DNA of 64,000 bases, from assembly GCA_016793465.1 (NCBI GenBank), contig JAEUJW010000039.1, positions 1-64,000 on the forward strand. Direction: 5' to 3'. Below, piece after piece: positions 7,564 through 18,958 of the stretch; positions within the stretch are counted from its first letter, which is position 1, and every line of letters begins with the position of its first letter. The position numbers were made by a program, and so were the translations under genes. This stretch comes from Myxococcales bacterium. GTDB lineage: Bacteria > Myxococcota > Polyangia > Nannocystales > Nannocystaceae. The notes below the pieces were generated by a model that saw only the letters and a program-made list of their open reading frames with translations, made no database searches and was not told the origin of the DNA.

Positions 7564-8608
7564 GGCCTTTGGCGGCCTTGCGCTCGCGCTTCTCGCGCTT
7601 GACCTCGACGGTGCGCATGCGCTTCAGCTGCACGCGCTCGCTCGGGGGGCGGCCGGGCAGGGCGGGCTGGTCGTCGTGGTGCTCGGCGAAGCTGCCGGGC
7701 AGGGCGCCGAGCTCGAACATCGCGACCTCGCGGCGGGCGCGCTCGCCGAGGCGCAGCGGCACCACGGCGGCGCCGATGCCGGCGCCGACGTAGACGCTGC
7801 CCTGCGGGGTGGGGGCGCTGCGGGTGCCGTAGAGGCCGTGGATGTAGCGGTGGCCGACGATGCGCCCGAGCGCGAGCTCGTTGAGGCGGGCCAGGGTGAC
7901 CTGGCCGGCGTGGGTGTGGCCGGACAGCACGAGCGAGACGCCGGCGCTCCACAGGCGGTCGGCCTCCTCGGCGATGTGCGAGAGGCCGAGGGTCGGGAGG
8001 TCGGGGCGCAGGCCGTGCACGGCCCGCTGCCAGTCGGCGTGGCCGGTGTAGGCGTCGTCGAGGCCGACGACCTGCAGGCGCTGGCCCCTCAGCTCGAGGG
8101 TGGTGAACGCGTTGTCGAGCACGAGGGCGCCGGCGCGGAGCAGCGTGCGGCGGACCTCGTCGGCGCCGGACCAGTGGTCGTGGTTGCCGAGCACGGTGAC
8201 GACCGGGGCGTCGTAGCCGGCGAGGACCTCGGCGAGCGCGTCGAGGAAGGCCTGGCTGTGGCACACGAAGTCGCCGGTGATGCACACGAGGTCGGGCCGC
8301 TCGGCGTTGACGAGCGCGACCGCGGCCTTCTGCACGGACATCGGGGTGATGCGGCCGACGTGGATGTCGGTGACGTGGGCGACGCGCAGCGGCGCGGTCA
8401 GCAATTCGGCGTGGCGGGCCGGGCCGCAGAAGCGGCGCAGCTCGATGCGCGAGCCGCCGTCGATCCAGGCCAGCGGGTTCCACATGCGCGAGCGGAAGAT
8501 CCGGGCGGCGAGCCCGGCCTCGGCCTGTGCAGGCCCGCGGTCTGGCGGCTGCGCGGGCGGTGAACCGTCGGGTCCGGAGGTCGTTCTGCCGGCGCGTGGG
8601 CGGGCCAT
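7556..8608 (-). CDS. Calcineurin-like metallophosphoesterase
   Basis: This 350-residue protein has the full set of binuclear metallophosphoesterase motifs: VTDIHVGR, GDFVCH, GNHDHW, LSHIAEEAD and SGHTHAGQ. It resembles the YkuE/YaeI group, some members of which hydrolyse UDP-2,3-diacylglucosamine in lipid A synthesis; its substrate here is not shown. There is no clear N-terminal membrane anchor, though an amphipathic stretch (about 30-50) could touch the membrane. The C-terminus is strongly basic (KREKRERKAAKGQK). The ATG at 8608 begins a plausible N-terminus; the longer upstream frame is unconvincing. It is followed by the amidase on the same strand. Confidence 0.85.
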   Translation of the reverse strand: MARPRAGRTTSGPDGSPPAQPPDRGPAQAEAGLAARIFRSRMWNPLAWIDGGSRIELRRFCGPARHAELLTAPLRVAHVTDIHVGRITPMSVQKAAVALVNAERPDLVCITGDFVCHSQAFLDALAEVLAGYDAPVVTVLGNHDHWSGADEVRRTLLRAGALVLDNAFTTLELRGQRLQVVGLDDAYTGHADWQRAVHGLRPDLPTLGLSHIAEEADRLWSAGVSLVLSGHTHAGQVTLARLNELALGRIVGHRYIHGLYGTRSAPTPQGSVYVGAGIGAAVVPLRLGERARREVAMFELGALPGSFAEHHDDQPALPGRPPSERVQLKRMRTVEVKREKRERKAAKGQK

Positions 8609-8729
8609 CGGCGGGGCAGTATAGCGGAGGCCGCGCGCCGGTCGGGGCGTCGTCAATCGCCGCGGCCGGTCAGATGTGCGCCGACGCCGTGGACCGCGCC
8701 GGGTTTCGGGTGTACAGCGGTGCCGGACC

Positions 8730-10823
8730 ATGAACCCGTCCGCGATCCCCCGGGCCACCCGCCGGCTGCAGGCCGCGCGCCTCGTCGGCGCGACGACGCT
8801 GGCGGTCCTCGGCGAGCGCGTGGTCGACGGCACGCCGGGCACGGCCAGCTTCCTCGCGCACGCGCTGCCGCTCGGGCTGACGCTCGGCGGGCTCTACAGC
8901 CTCGTCATGGCGCTGTGCACGGCGGCCTGCGTGGCCGGCCTGCTCGGCGCGCGGCGCTGGGCGGGCGTCGTGTTCCCGCTGCTGCTGTCGCTGCACATCG
9001 GCGTGTTCGTGCCGGTGCTGGCGAGCGACGCGTCGACGGCGATGGCGGTGATCCTGTGGTGCCTGCTGCTGCTGGGCGACACGCTGTTCTCGCTGAGCAT
9101 GCGCGGCGTGCGGGTGCGGCGCGAGCACCCGACGCGCAGCGAGCCGGCGGCCGAGACGGGGCCGTGGATCTCGCGCTACGGCGACGCGGCGCGCCACCTG
9201 ACGATGGTCGCGGTGCTGGCGACCACCGCGGTCGGGGGGTTCCGCCTGACCGGCTCGCTGACGGCGCACGTCGTGTGCCTGGTGTTCGACCTCGGCGTGA
9301 TCCTCGGGACCGCGCCGCTGGTGTTCCTCGCGCTGCGCCAGCGGCGGCGCTACCTCGTCGCGCTCGTCGTGCTGCTGGCGCTCGGGCTGCCGTCGGCGCT
9401 GACGGGCGTGACGGCGCTGCTCGGGCTGTGCGACGTCTACCTCGCGGGCGTGCTGGTGCTGATGCTGGCGCGCAGCAAGGTCATCGCCGAGGCGCTGCAG
9501 AGCTTCTATACCCGGCCGGCGCTGCTCATCCTGTCGACGTTCGGGGCGCTCGCGGGGGTGGGGGCGCTGCTGCTGACGTTCCCGGGGGCGTCGACGGGTC
9601 CGCAGGGGGTGCCGTTCATCGACGCGCTGTTCACGGCGATGAGCGCGACCTGCGTGACCGGGCTGATCGTGCTCGACACGCCGAACGCGTTCTCGCCGCT
9701 CGGGCACGTCATCATCCTGATGCTGATCCAGCTCGGCGGCCTCGGGATCATGGTGCTGTCGACGTTCGCCACGGTCATGCTCGGCGGGCGGCTCGGGCTG
9801 CGCGGCGAGCAGGCGCTCGAGGAGATGCTCGACCTGCAGAGCCCGGGCTCGGCCTACGAGCTGACGCGCTTCATCGTCGTGTCGACGCTGCTCATCGAGG
9901 CGTTCGGGGCGGCGCTGCTGTGCCTGGGGTTCCACTACGGCCACGACCTCGCCTGGGGCGACGCGCTGTGGCGCGGCACGTTCCACGCGATCTCGGCGTT
10001 CTGCAACGCGGGCTTCTCGCTGTGGACCGACTCGCTGATGCCGTTCCAGCGCGACACCTTCGTGACCGCGGTGCACGCCGCGCTGATCGTGCTCGGCGGG
10101 CTCGGGTTCACCGTGCTGGCGGCGCTGTGGCTGCAGGCCCGCGGCCAGCAGCGCCGGCAGTCGCTGCAGACGCGGGTGGTGCTGTGGATGTCGGGCGGCC
10201 TGATCGTCGGCGGCACCCTGCTGTTCGCGGCGACCGAGTGGAACGGCGCGCTGGCGGGCTTCAGCACGTGGGACAAGTGGCTCAACGCCGCGTTCCAGAG
10301 CGTGACGCTGCGCACGGCCGGCTTCAACAGCGTGGACTTCACGACGCTCGAGCGCTCGACGATCCTGATGATGATCGTGTGGATGTTCGTCGGCGCCTCG
10401 CCGGGCAGCACCGGCGGCGGCATCAAGACGACCACGCTGGCGGTCATGCTGGCGGCCATCCCGGCGCTCATCCGCAACCAGCCGCGCGCGATGCTGCTCC
10501 GGCGGATCATCCCCCACGACATCGTGTACCGGGCGGCGACCATCATGACGGTGGCGACCATGGTCGCGGTGCTGGTCACGTTCCTGCTGCTGGCGACCCA
10601 CGAGCGCCTGTCGTTCGAGAAGGTGGCGTTCGAGGCGGTCAGCGCGCTGGCCACCGTCGGGCTGTCGATCGGGGCGACCGGCGAGTTGAACGCGGCCGGC
10701 AAGTGGTTGATCATCGGCACCATGTTCATCGGCCGCGTCGGTCCGATCTCGCTGGCGCTGGCGCTCGGGACGCCGCGCAACAGCCACATCTCGTTCCCCG
10801 AGGCGAAGGTCATGGTCGGCTAG
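8730..10823 (+). CDS. KtrB/TrkH-type K+ (Na+) transporter with N-terminal extension
   Basis: This 697-residue integral membrane protein translocates K+. The transporter core starts near residue 258 and shows the four pore loops with the filter glycines: CVTGL (about 305), CNAGF (424), RTAGFN (528) and ATVGLS (640). The first 250 residues form an additional hydrophobic block with about six to eight predicted spans, roughly 200 residues longer than a plain TrkH or KtrB. The RCK regulatory subunit follows 34 bases downstream, then a sensor-like gene, so the three form an operon. The ATG is chosen because the upstream extension of the frame is Arg-rich and lacks a ribosome-binding site. Confidence 0.9.
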   Translation: MNPSAIPRATRRLQAARLVGATTLAVLGERVVDGTPGTASFLAHALPLGLTLGGLYSLVMALCTAACVAGLLGARRWAGVVFPLLLSLHIGVFVPVLASDASTAMAVILWCLLLLGDTLFSLSMRGVRVRREHPTRSEPAAETGPWISRYGDAARHLTMVAVLATTAVGGFRLTGSLTAHVVCLVFDLGVILGTAPLVFLALRQRRRYLVALVVLLALGLPSALTGVTALLGLCDVYLAGVLVLMLARSKVIAEALQSFYTRPALLILSTFGALAGVGALLLTFPGASTGPQGVPFIDALFTAMSATCVTGLIVLDTPNAFSPLGHVIILMLIQLGGLGIMVLSTFATVMLGGRLGLRGEQALEEMLDLQSPGSAYELTRFIVVSTLLIEAFGAALLCLGFHYGHDLAWGDALWRGTFHAISAFCNAGFSLWTDSLMPFQRDTFVTAVHAALIVLGGLGFTVLAALWLQARGQQRRQSLQTRVVLWMSGGLIVGGTLLFAATEWNGALAGFSTWDKWLNAAFQSVTLRTAGFNSVDFTTLERSTILMMIVWMFVGASPGSTGGGIKTTTLAVMLAAIPALIRNQPRAMLLRRIIPHDIVYRAATIMTVATMVAVLVTFLLLATHERLSFEKVAFEAVSALATVGLSIGATGELNAAGKWLIIGTMFIGRVGPISLALALGTPRNSHISFPEAKVMVG

Positions 10824-10857
10824 CCGCGCGCTCGCCGCGAGGTCCAGGGAGGCAGTC

Positions 10858-11514
10858 ATGAGCGGAGAATTCGCGGTCATCGGGCTCGGGCAGTTCGGGC
10901 GGGCGGTCGCGCTGAGCCTGGTCCGCGAGGGCGCGGCGGTGCTGGCGATCGACGCCCTGCAGGAGCGGGCGCAGCTGGTCGAGGCGGAGGTCGACGCGGT
11001 CGCGGTCGCCGACGCGACGAGCGAGCTGGCGCTCGAGGAGCTCGGGCTCGAGCGCATGAGCTGCGTGGTCGTGGCGATGGGCGCGCGGGCGCGGGAGACG
11101 TCGATCCTGACGACCGCCCTGCTGCGCCAGCGCGGCATCCCGCGCATCATCAGCCGCGCGGCCAACGAGCTGCACGGGCGCGTGCTGCTGGCCGTCGGGG
11201 CCCACGAGATCATCAACCCCGAGCTGCAGATGGGCCAGCGGCTGGCCCGCAACCTGGCCCACCCGATGATCATGGAGCAGCTCGCGCTCGACGAGAACAC
11301 CAACCTGGTCGAGCTCGCCTGCCCCGAGCAGTTCATCGGCAAGACCGTCGAGGAGGTCGACATCAAGCGGCGCTACGGGGTCTCGCTGGTGGCGCTGCGC
11401 CGCGGCACGCAGGTGATCGCGACCATCGGCGCGGGCGAGAAGATGCAGCGCGGCGATCGCATGCTCGTGGTCGGTCCGCCGGCCTCGGTGAGGCGCGTGG
11501 CCAGCCTGGCCTGA
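10858..11514 (+). CDS. KtrA/TrkA RCK-domain regulator of K+ uptake
   Basis: This 218-residue cytoplasmic protein has an N-terminal Rossmann RCK domain with GLGQFG (residues 9-14) and the acidic strand end AIDA, which binds nucleotide, followed by an RCK-C ligand domain (about 135-215). Such proteins form rings on KtrB/TrkH and gate it in response to nucleotides. GGAGG lies seven bases upstream of the ATG. Its position directly after the membrane subunit confirms the pairing. Confidence 0.92.
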   Translation: MSGEFAVIGLGQFGRAVALSLVREGAAVLAIDALQERAQLVEAEVDAVAVADATSELALEELGLERMSCVVVAMGARARETSILTTALLRQRGIPRIISRAANELHGRVLLAVGAHEIINPELQMGQRLARNLAHPMIMEQLALDENTNLVELACPEQFIGKTVEEVDIKRRYGVSLVALRRGTQVIATIGAGEKMQRGDRMLVVGPPASVRRVASLA

Positions 11515-11526
11515 AGGACAGACGCC

Positions 11527-13101
11527 ATGACCCTGCGCACGCGCATCCTCCTCGGCTACGGCTACCTGATCGGCCTCCTGCTGCTCAGCGTGTCGGTGGC
11601 GGCGCTCAACTCGTCGCGCGTCGCCGGCAACGCGCGGCAGATCCGCGAGCGCAACATCGACAGCCTGACGTTCGCGGTGCAGATGATCGAGCAGCTCGAG
11701 CGCCAGGACTCGGAGACGCTGCTCGGGCTGCTGCACCCGGCCCAGGGCACGCGGCTCGAGGACGCCGAGAAGGCGTTCCAGGCCGCCCTCGACGAGGTGC
11801 TGAGGCTCGACGAGCTCGGCGGCGGGGCCGACGCGGAGGCGCTGGCGGCCATCGTCGACAAGTTCACCCACTACCGCCGGGTCCGCAGCGAGCTGCTGAC
11901 GCAGCAGCACGAGGACTCGCTGGCGGCCGCCGAGGACTACGGGCGGGACACGGCGACCGCGGTGTTCGAGCTGAAGGGCCTGCTGTTCGCGTACCTCGAG
12001 GGCAAGAAGGACGCGCTGAAGACGGCCAACGAGGAGGCCTCGCGCACGGCCGTCGAGGGCGCGGTGCTGCTCGGGGTGATGGTGACGCTGGCGCTGCTGT
12101 CGCTGGGGTTCCTGTCGCGCAGCCTGCAGCGCGACGTGCTCGGGCGCCTGCTCGAGGTCGGGCACGTGACCGAGGCGATCGCCGCCGGCGACCGCCGCCG
12201 CCGCGTCCGCGACTTCTATCATGACGAACTGGGCCTGGTCGCCCGCCAGCTCAACGCCGCGCTCGACCGCCAGCACGAGCTCGAGTCGCAGATGCAGGGC
12301 CGCTTGCACGAGCAGCGCCGCGGGCTGGTCGGACTATTAAACCAGTGGCCGACGCCGGCGGCGATGATCGGCATCGACGGCGAGGTCGTGGCGTCGACGC
12401 TGACCCCGGCCGACGAGGCCGAGCTCGAGCGGCTGACGCCGCGGATCCGGGCGGCCGCCAAGGTGCTGATGACGCGGCGCTTCGTGAAGGCGGAGGAGCT
12501 GGCGGTCGACATCAAGGCGAGCGACCAGCGGCGGCTGGTGCGGGTGCGGGCGATGGCCTCGGGCGACAACCAGATCTCGGGCTGGCTGGCGACCTTCGAC
12601 GGGCCGGCGGAGCGGGTCGACAGCGACGTGCACCGGCGCGCCGACACGCGCGAGTTCGAGGCGGTGTCGGGGCCCGAGCCGGCGGCGCCGCAGACCGCGG
12701 CGGCGCGCAGCTCGGGGGCGGTCGAGGCGGTCAAGCGCGAGCCGAGCGGGCTGGCGCCGCGGGCCGCGGCGGTGGGGCAGGGCAGCGCGCTGCTCGGGCC
12801 GGCGCCGTACGAGCCGAGCGGGCTGCGCACGGTGACGGGCAGCGCGTCGCTCGGGCCGTTCGAAGCGCCGCGATCGCCGGGCGCGTCGATGACGGCGGGC
12901 AAGCTGAGCGAGATGAGCGGGATGCGCCCGGTGGTCATGCCGGGCGGCGCGCACGAGGAGGCCGAGGCGATCGTGCCGAGCGACGCGGGCGCGCCCGCGC
13001 GCGACGACGCGGGCATGGAGGCGCTGCGGATCCTGGCCAGCCTCGGCGCGAAGGACCCGGGGCGCGCGGGCGAAGGAGCGGGCGAGGACGGCAAGGACTA
13101 G
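11527..13101 (+). CDS. Membrane sensor with HAMP and PAS-like regions, no output domain
   Basis: This 524-residue protein has a span near residues 5-26, an extracytoplasmic helical region (about 27-175) like a four-helix sensor, a second span (177-197), a HAMP-type segment (about 198-255), and a PAS-like region beginning LLNQWPTPAAMIG (269-360). The remaining 160 residues are low in complexity, rich in Pro, Ser, Ala and Gly, with repeats of EPSGL. I see no kinase, cyclase or methyl-accepting domain. It lies 12 bases after ktrA-like, so a role in sensing for the K+ system is likely but unproved. Signalling may pass through protein contacts of the tail. Confidence 0.7.
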   Translation: MTLRTRILLGYGYLIGLLLLSVSVAALNSSRVAGNARQIRERNIDSLTFAVQMIEQLERQDSETLLGLLHPAQGTRLEDAEKAFQAALDEVLRLDELGGGADAEALAAIVDKFTHYRRVRSELLTQQHEDSLAAAEDYGRDTATAVFELKGLLFAYLEGKKDALKTANEEASRTAVEGAVLLGVMVTLALLSLGFLSRSLQRDVLGRLLEVGHVTEAIAAGDRRRRVRDFYHDELGLVARQLNAALDRQHELESQMQGRLHEQRRGLVGLLNQWPTPAAMIGIDGEVVASTLTPADEAELERLTPRIRAAAKVLMTRRFVKAEELAVDIKASDQRRLVRVRAMASGDNQISGWLATFDGPAERVDSDVHRRADTREFEAVSGPEPAAPQTAAARSSGAVEAVKREPSGLAPRAAAVGQGSALLGPAPYEPSGLRTVTGSASLGPFEAPRSPGASMTAGKLSEMSGMRPVVMPGGAHEEAEAIVPSDAGAPARDDAGMEALRILASLGAKDPGRAGEGAGEDGKD

Positions 13102-13203
13102 CGCGGACGGCCGCGAAACGGCGGTCGGACGGCGGCCGCTGCGGGCGGCCCGCGGGCGTGTACGATGGGCCCGCGTGCCCTCGCGGCGCGCACGGAGGTC
13201 GCA

Positions 13204-15554
<2,351 letters not shown>

Positions 15555-15562
15555 TCGCCATG

Positions 15563-15586
15563 GGGCCTGTCCCGCGGGACAGGTCC
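15563..15586. terminator. Bidirectional hairpin between convergent genes
   Basis: CCTGTCC, CGCG, GGACAGG form a 7-bp stem with a four-base loop, extended outward by three more pairs including one G-U. It lies in the 36-base gap between convergent stops (15554 and 15591). There is no U-run. Confidence 0.55.
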
Positions 15587-15590
15587 GGCG

Positions 15591-16313
15591 TCAGGGCTTC
15601 GGCGGCGGGCCGTGCTTCGGATCGGGGATCCGCGGCGCGTTGCCGTCGGGGCGCAGGCGCAGGCCGGTGGGCGCTGCCGGGCGCGCGGGCGGCGGCGTCG
15701 ACGGATCGGCGGCCGCGGCGACGGGCTCGTCGGCGGGGGCGGGCGGCGGCTTCAGGGTCGGGTCGAGCGGGATGACGACCATGAGCCCGGTGAGGCTGCC
15801 GATCGCGTTCTTCTCGACCCGCACGACGCGCGCGGCCAGCGGCTCGCCGGTGGGCTCGCTGACGAGGATGGCGAGGTCGCCGGGCTCGAACACGCCGCGC
15901 ACGCTGTAGTTGCCCTGGGCGTCGGTCATCGAGCGGGCGATCGCCGGCCCCGGCGCGGCGACCTGGAAGGCCCGTCCGGCGACCTTGTGCACGGTGATCT
16001 GGACCTCGGCGACGCCGGTGCCCGGGCTGCCGGGCCCGCCCTCGGCGAGCACCTTGCCGGCGAGGTGGGTGACGGCCGCGCCGTTGAAGTCGGCGTACGA
16101 GCAGCGCGCCGCGTCGGTCGAGACGGCGCCGTCGCGCAGCGGCATCATGCGCACGTCGGGGCAGGTGGTGGTCTTGCCGTACGCGGCCTGTCGCGGGTAG
16201 CGCACGTGGCTGTTGGCGCGCACGCCGGTGCAGGCGACCGCGAGCAGGCCGACGAGCCCCACCCGCCGGGCCGCGGCGCGCGCGTGGGAAATCCGGGAGA
16301 CGTCGCCGACCAT
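15591..16313 (-). CDS. Lipoprotein with carboxypeptidase-regulatory-like domain
   Basis: This 240-residue protein has a twin-basic n-region, a hydrophobic core and the lipobox AVAC (Cys28). The central part (about 85-180) reads like a carboxypeptidase-regulatory-like beta-sandwich (VQITVHKVAG...TDAQGNYSVRGVFEPGDLAILVSEP). The tail is Pro/Ala-rich. It is probably anchored in an envelope membrane as a binding or structural module; the partner is unknown. It is transcribed away from the BI-1 gene. Confidence 0.65.
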   Translation of the reverse strand: MVGDVSRISHARAAARRVGLVGLLAVACTGVRANSHVRYPRQAAYGKTTTCPDVRMMPLRDGAVSTDAARCSYADFNGAAVTHLAGKVLAEGGPGSPGTGVAEVQITVHKVAGRAFQVAAPGPAIARSMTDAQGNYSVRGVFEPGDLAILVSEPTGEPLAARVVRVEKNAIGSLTGLMVVIPLDPTLKPPPAPADEPVAAAADPSTPPPARPAAPTGLRLRPDGNAPRIPDPKHGPPPKP

Positions 16314-16438
16314 GCGGGCATGGTAGCCGCAAATCTCCCCGCGAGGCGCTCCGCCGCGGGGTCGTCGGCCGCTGTCCGCCGCCAGCCGCAGCCTCGGCCG
16401 TTGACCCGCGGCCGGGCTTTGTGCTCTCGTTGTCCGCC

Positions 16439-17143
16439 ATGTCGAGCCTCCCCGACGACCCCCTCGGGATCGAACTGCACACGGGCGTGGCCCGCTTCAT
16501 GAAGTCGGTCTACGCCTGGACCGCGGCCGGCGTGGCCTCGACGGTCACCACGGCGGTGGCCCTCGGCCACAGCCCCGAGGCCGTCACAGCCCTGCGCGAG
16601 GCCTCGGGCTCCCGCCTGATGTGGCCGGCGCTGGCCGTGCTGGCCCTCGCGGTCGGCTCGCGCCTGCACAGCATGTCGCCGCGGCGGGCCCGCATCGCGT
16701 TCCTCGGGTTCTCCACGCTGCTCGGAGCGGCCCTGGCGTGGATCGGCGCGGTGACCTCGTTCGCCCCGGAGCGCCTGGCTCTGGCGGGCGGCGCGGCCGG
16801 CGTGGTGTTCGCGGCGCTCGCGTTGTTCGGCAGCCGCACCCGACGCGATCTGTCCGGCTGGGGACCGGTGCTGATGGCGACCCTGCTCGGCGGGATCTTC
16901 GCGCTCGTGCTCGACGTGCTGGTGCTGCGCTCGGCCGGCGTGTTCGGCCTCGAGACGGCGGTACAGGCCCTGCTGTGCGCCGTGTTCGCCGGGTTCGTCG
17001 CCCACGACACCCAGAAGATCCGCCAGATGTACCGCGCGCACGGCGGACGCGACAACCTCGCGGTGGTCGGCGCGCTCAAGCTGTACCTCGACTTCGTCAA
17101 CCTGCTGCTGGCCTCCCTGCGCGTGTTCGGCGCGGCCCGCTGA
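16439..17143 (+). CDS. Bax inhibitor-1/YccA-family membrane protein
   Basis: This 234-residue protein has about seven hydrophobic segments and the family's C-terminal signature AHDTQKIRQMY (about 195-205). Bacterial members act as pH-sensitive Ca2+ leak channels (YetJ) or as modulators of membrane proteases (YccA). The ATG at 16439 is chosen over a GTG six codons upstream. It converges on the TPR/zincin-like gene, with a hairpin between. Confidence 0.8.
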   Translation: MSSLPDDPLGIELHTGVARFMKSVYAWTAAGVASTVTTAVALGHSPEAVTALREASGSRLMWPALAVLALAVGSRLHSMSPRRARIAFLGFSTLLGAALAWIGAVTSFAPERLALAGGAAGVVFAALALFGSRTRRDLSGWGPVLMATLLGGIFALVLDVLVLRSAGVFGLETAVQALLCAVFAGFVAHDTQKIRQMYRAHGGRDNLAVVGALKLYLDFVNLLLASLRVFGAAR

Positions 17144-17257
17144 GCCCGCGGCGACTCGCGCCGGCGAGAGCACACCCTGGCGAACGCCCGCGTCGCGCCC
17201 GCACTGCGAGCGACACGCAGCGCCCGCGTGTGAAGGCGACATCACGCGCGCACGTGG

Positions 17258-17276
17258 CACGGGTCGAAGGCCCGTG
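17258..17276. terminator. Hairpin between convergent genes
   Basis: CACGGG and CCCGTG form a 6-bp stem around TCGAAGG, three bases from the stop codon of the minus-strand gene and 115 bases after the BI-1 gene. It has no U-tract. Confidence 0.45.
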
Positions 17277-17279
17277 AAG

Positions 17280-18755
17280 CTAGGACAGCATGCGCTTGCG
17301 GCGGCGGCGGCGGGGCCGGTCGTCGCCCGACGGATCGTCGTCGACGGGCTCGGGCTCGGGCTCGGGCGGCAGCGTGTACTCGGGCGGCGGCTCGCTCGAG
17401 AGCGGCGGGAGCCCGAGCGCGGTGCGGCGGGTGTCGCTCAGCTGGAAGAAGTTGGCCAGCTCCTCGAGCACGGAGAAGCGCAGCTCCTGATCGAACTGCT
17501 CGGGGCTCCGGGCCATGCGCATGAGGTTGCGGCGGTAGACGGCGAGGCCGGTGAGCTCGGGCCGGCGGTCGTCTTCTTCGTAGTCGTGGTGGCCGCCGCG
17601 GGTCGCCAGCACGATGGCCGGCACGCGCGGGTCGACGCCCTCGAGCACGAGCTCGAGCGAGGGCACGTCGTGCACGAGCAGGACGAGGGCGGCGCGGCGC
17701 TGGCCGAGCTCGCGGAGGGCCTCGTCGGTGCAGGTGCTGAGGATGTGCACGACCTTGCGGTGGAGCTGGGCCGGGGTCGGCAGCCACTTCGGGGCCTGGT
17801 GCTGGGCGTCGAGGCGGTACACGCGGAGGGCCGCGTGGCAGGCCGCGCGCGCGTCGCCCGAGAGGAACTCCGCCTCGCTGACGAGGTGCCAGGCGTCGGC
17901 GTTGCCGGGGAAGCGCTCGACCGCGGCGCGCAGCAGCGGCAGGGCGCCGTCGGCGCTGCCGAGGTCGAGCCACAGGCGGCTGAGGCGCAGCGCGAACTGC
18001 AGCACGCGCTGGACCTGGGCCGAGCGCTCCTCCTCGTCGAGCGGCTCGCCGTCCTCGTCCTCGCTGAGCTCGGCGACCGCGTCCTCGTCGTCCTCGGCCT
18101 CGGCGTCGGCGTCGGCCTCGTCCTCGGGCATCGCGTCGCGGGCGCGGGCGCTGCGGTTGCGCACGCGGCGGGGCGCGGGCTCGGCGACCTCGGGGGGCTC
18201 GAGCACGTCGTCGGGCTCGTCGTCGGGGCTGGCCGAGACGACCTCGGGGGCGGCCGCCGGCGGCTGCAGGATCGCCGTGAACAGCGGGTGCTCGCGCAGG
18301 GTGTCGAGGCGAGCGCGGGCCTCCTCGTCGCGGCCCAGCGAGATCAGACACTCGGCGCCGAGCAGCTCGAGGTCCATGGCGTCGATCGCCGAGACCGCGT
18401 CGAGCTCGAGCGCGTCGTCGCAGTAGTGGAGGGCGCGGGTGGCGTCGCCGAGGTCGAACAGCGCCACCTGGGCGGCGGCCGCGTAGGGCTCGAAGTAGTC
18501 GGGGTCGAGCTCGATGGCCTGGTCGTACCAGCGCAGGCTCTCGCCGGCGTCGCCCTCGGCCAGGGCGATCGCCCCGAGCAGCACGGCGGCGTCCGGCGCG
18601 TCGGGGCGGATCCGCTGGGCGTGGTTGGCGGAGGCCCGCGCGGCCTCGAAGTCCGCGCGGTCGAGCAGCGACCAGCCGCGGTCGAGGTGGGCCGCGTAGC
18701 GACTCGTCTCGCCGAAGCCAGCGTCGTCCATCTCTTCGCCGTCGCCGATCGACAT
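17280..18755 (-). CDS. TPR protein with degenerate zincin-like (DUF1025-type) domain
   Basis: This 491-residue cytoplasmic protein has TPR-like repeats at about 20-160, an acidic low-complexity linker (about 165-240), further TPR-like helices (about 245-330), and a C-terminal domain resembling the minimal metallopeptidase family PF06262. The match is clear in LTGLAVYRRNLMRMARSPEQ and in the helix SVLEELANFFQLSD (428-441). In active members that helix carries HExxH; here residues 431-435 read EELAN, so both zinc-binding histidines are missing. The protein is probably a non-catalytic binding scaffold. The C-terminus is highly basic (RRRRRKRMLS). Confidence 0.75.
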   Translation of the reverse strand: MSIGDGEEMDDAGFGETSRYAAHLDRGWSLLDRADFEAARASANHAQRIRPDAPDAAVLLGAIALAEGDAGESLRWYDQAIELDPDYFEPYAAAAQVALFDLGDATRALHYCDDALELDAVSAIDAMDLELLGAECLISLGRDEEARARLDTLREHPLFTAILQPPAAAPEVVSASPDDEPDDVLEPPEVAEPAPRRVRNRSARARDAMPEDEADADAEAEDDEDAVAELSEDEDGEPLDEEERSAQVQRVLQFALRLSRLWLDLGSADGALPLLRAAVERFPGNADAWHLVSEAEFLSGDARAACHAALRVYRLDAQHQAPKWLPTPAQLHRKVVHILSTCTDEALRELGQRRAALVLLVHDVPSLELVLEGVDPRVPAIVLATRGGHHDYEEDDRRPELTGLAVYRRNLMRMARSPEQFDQELRFSVLEELANFFQLSDTRRTALGLPPLSSEPPPEYTLPPEPEPEPVDDDPSGDDRPRRRRRKRMLS

Positions 18756-18958
18756 GGTCCCCGTCTATAGCACGAGGGCGCCTGCATCTGGCAGCCGACA
18801 CCGGGGCCCGCGAGGGCGCGCCGCGAGGCGCTCCCCGACCGACATCTCGCGGCCACGGCCCGTGTCGATCGCGTGGTCCGGCGATCGGCGCGCCGCCGCG
18901 CCGGGACGCTCGCGATTCGTTTGGGGGATCGGCGGCATGCCACGTATGGTTGACCGCC

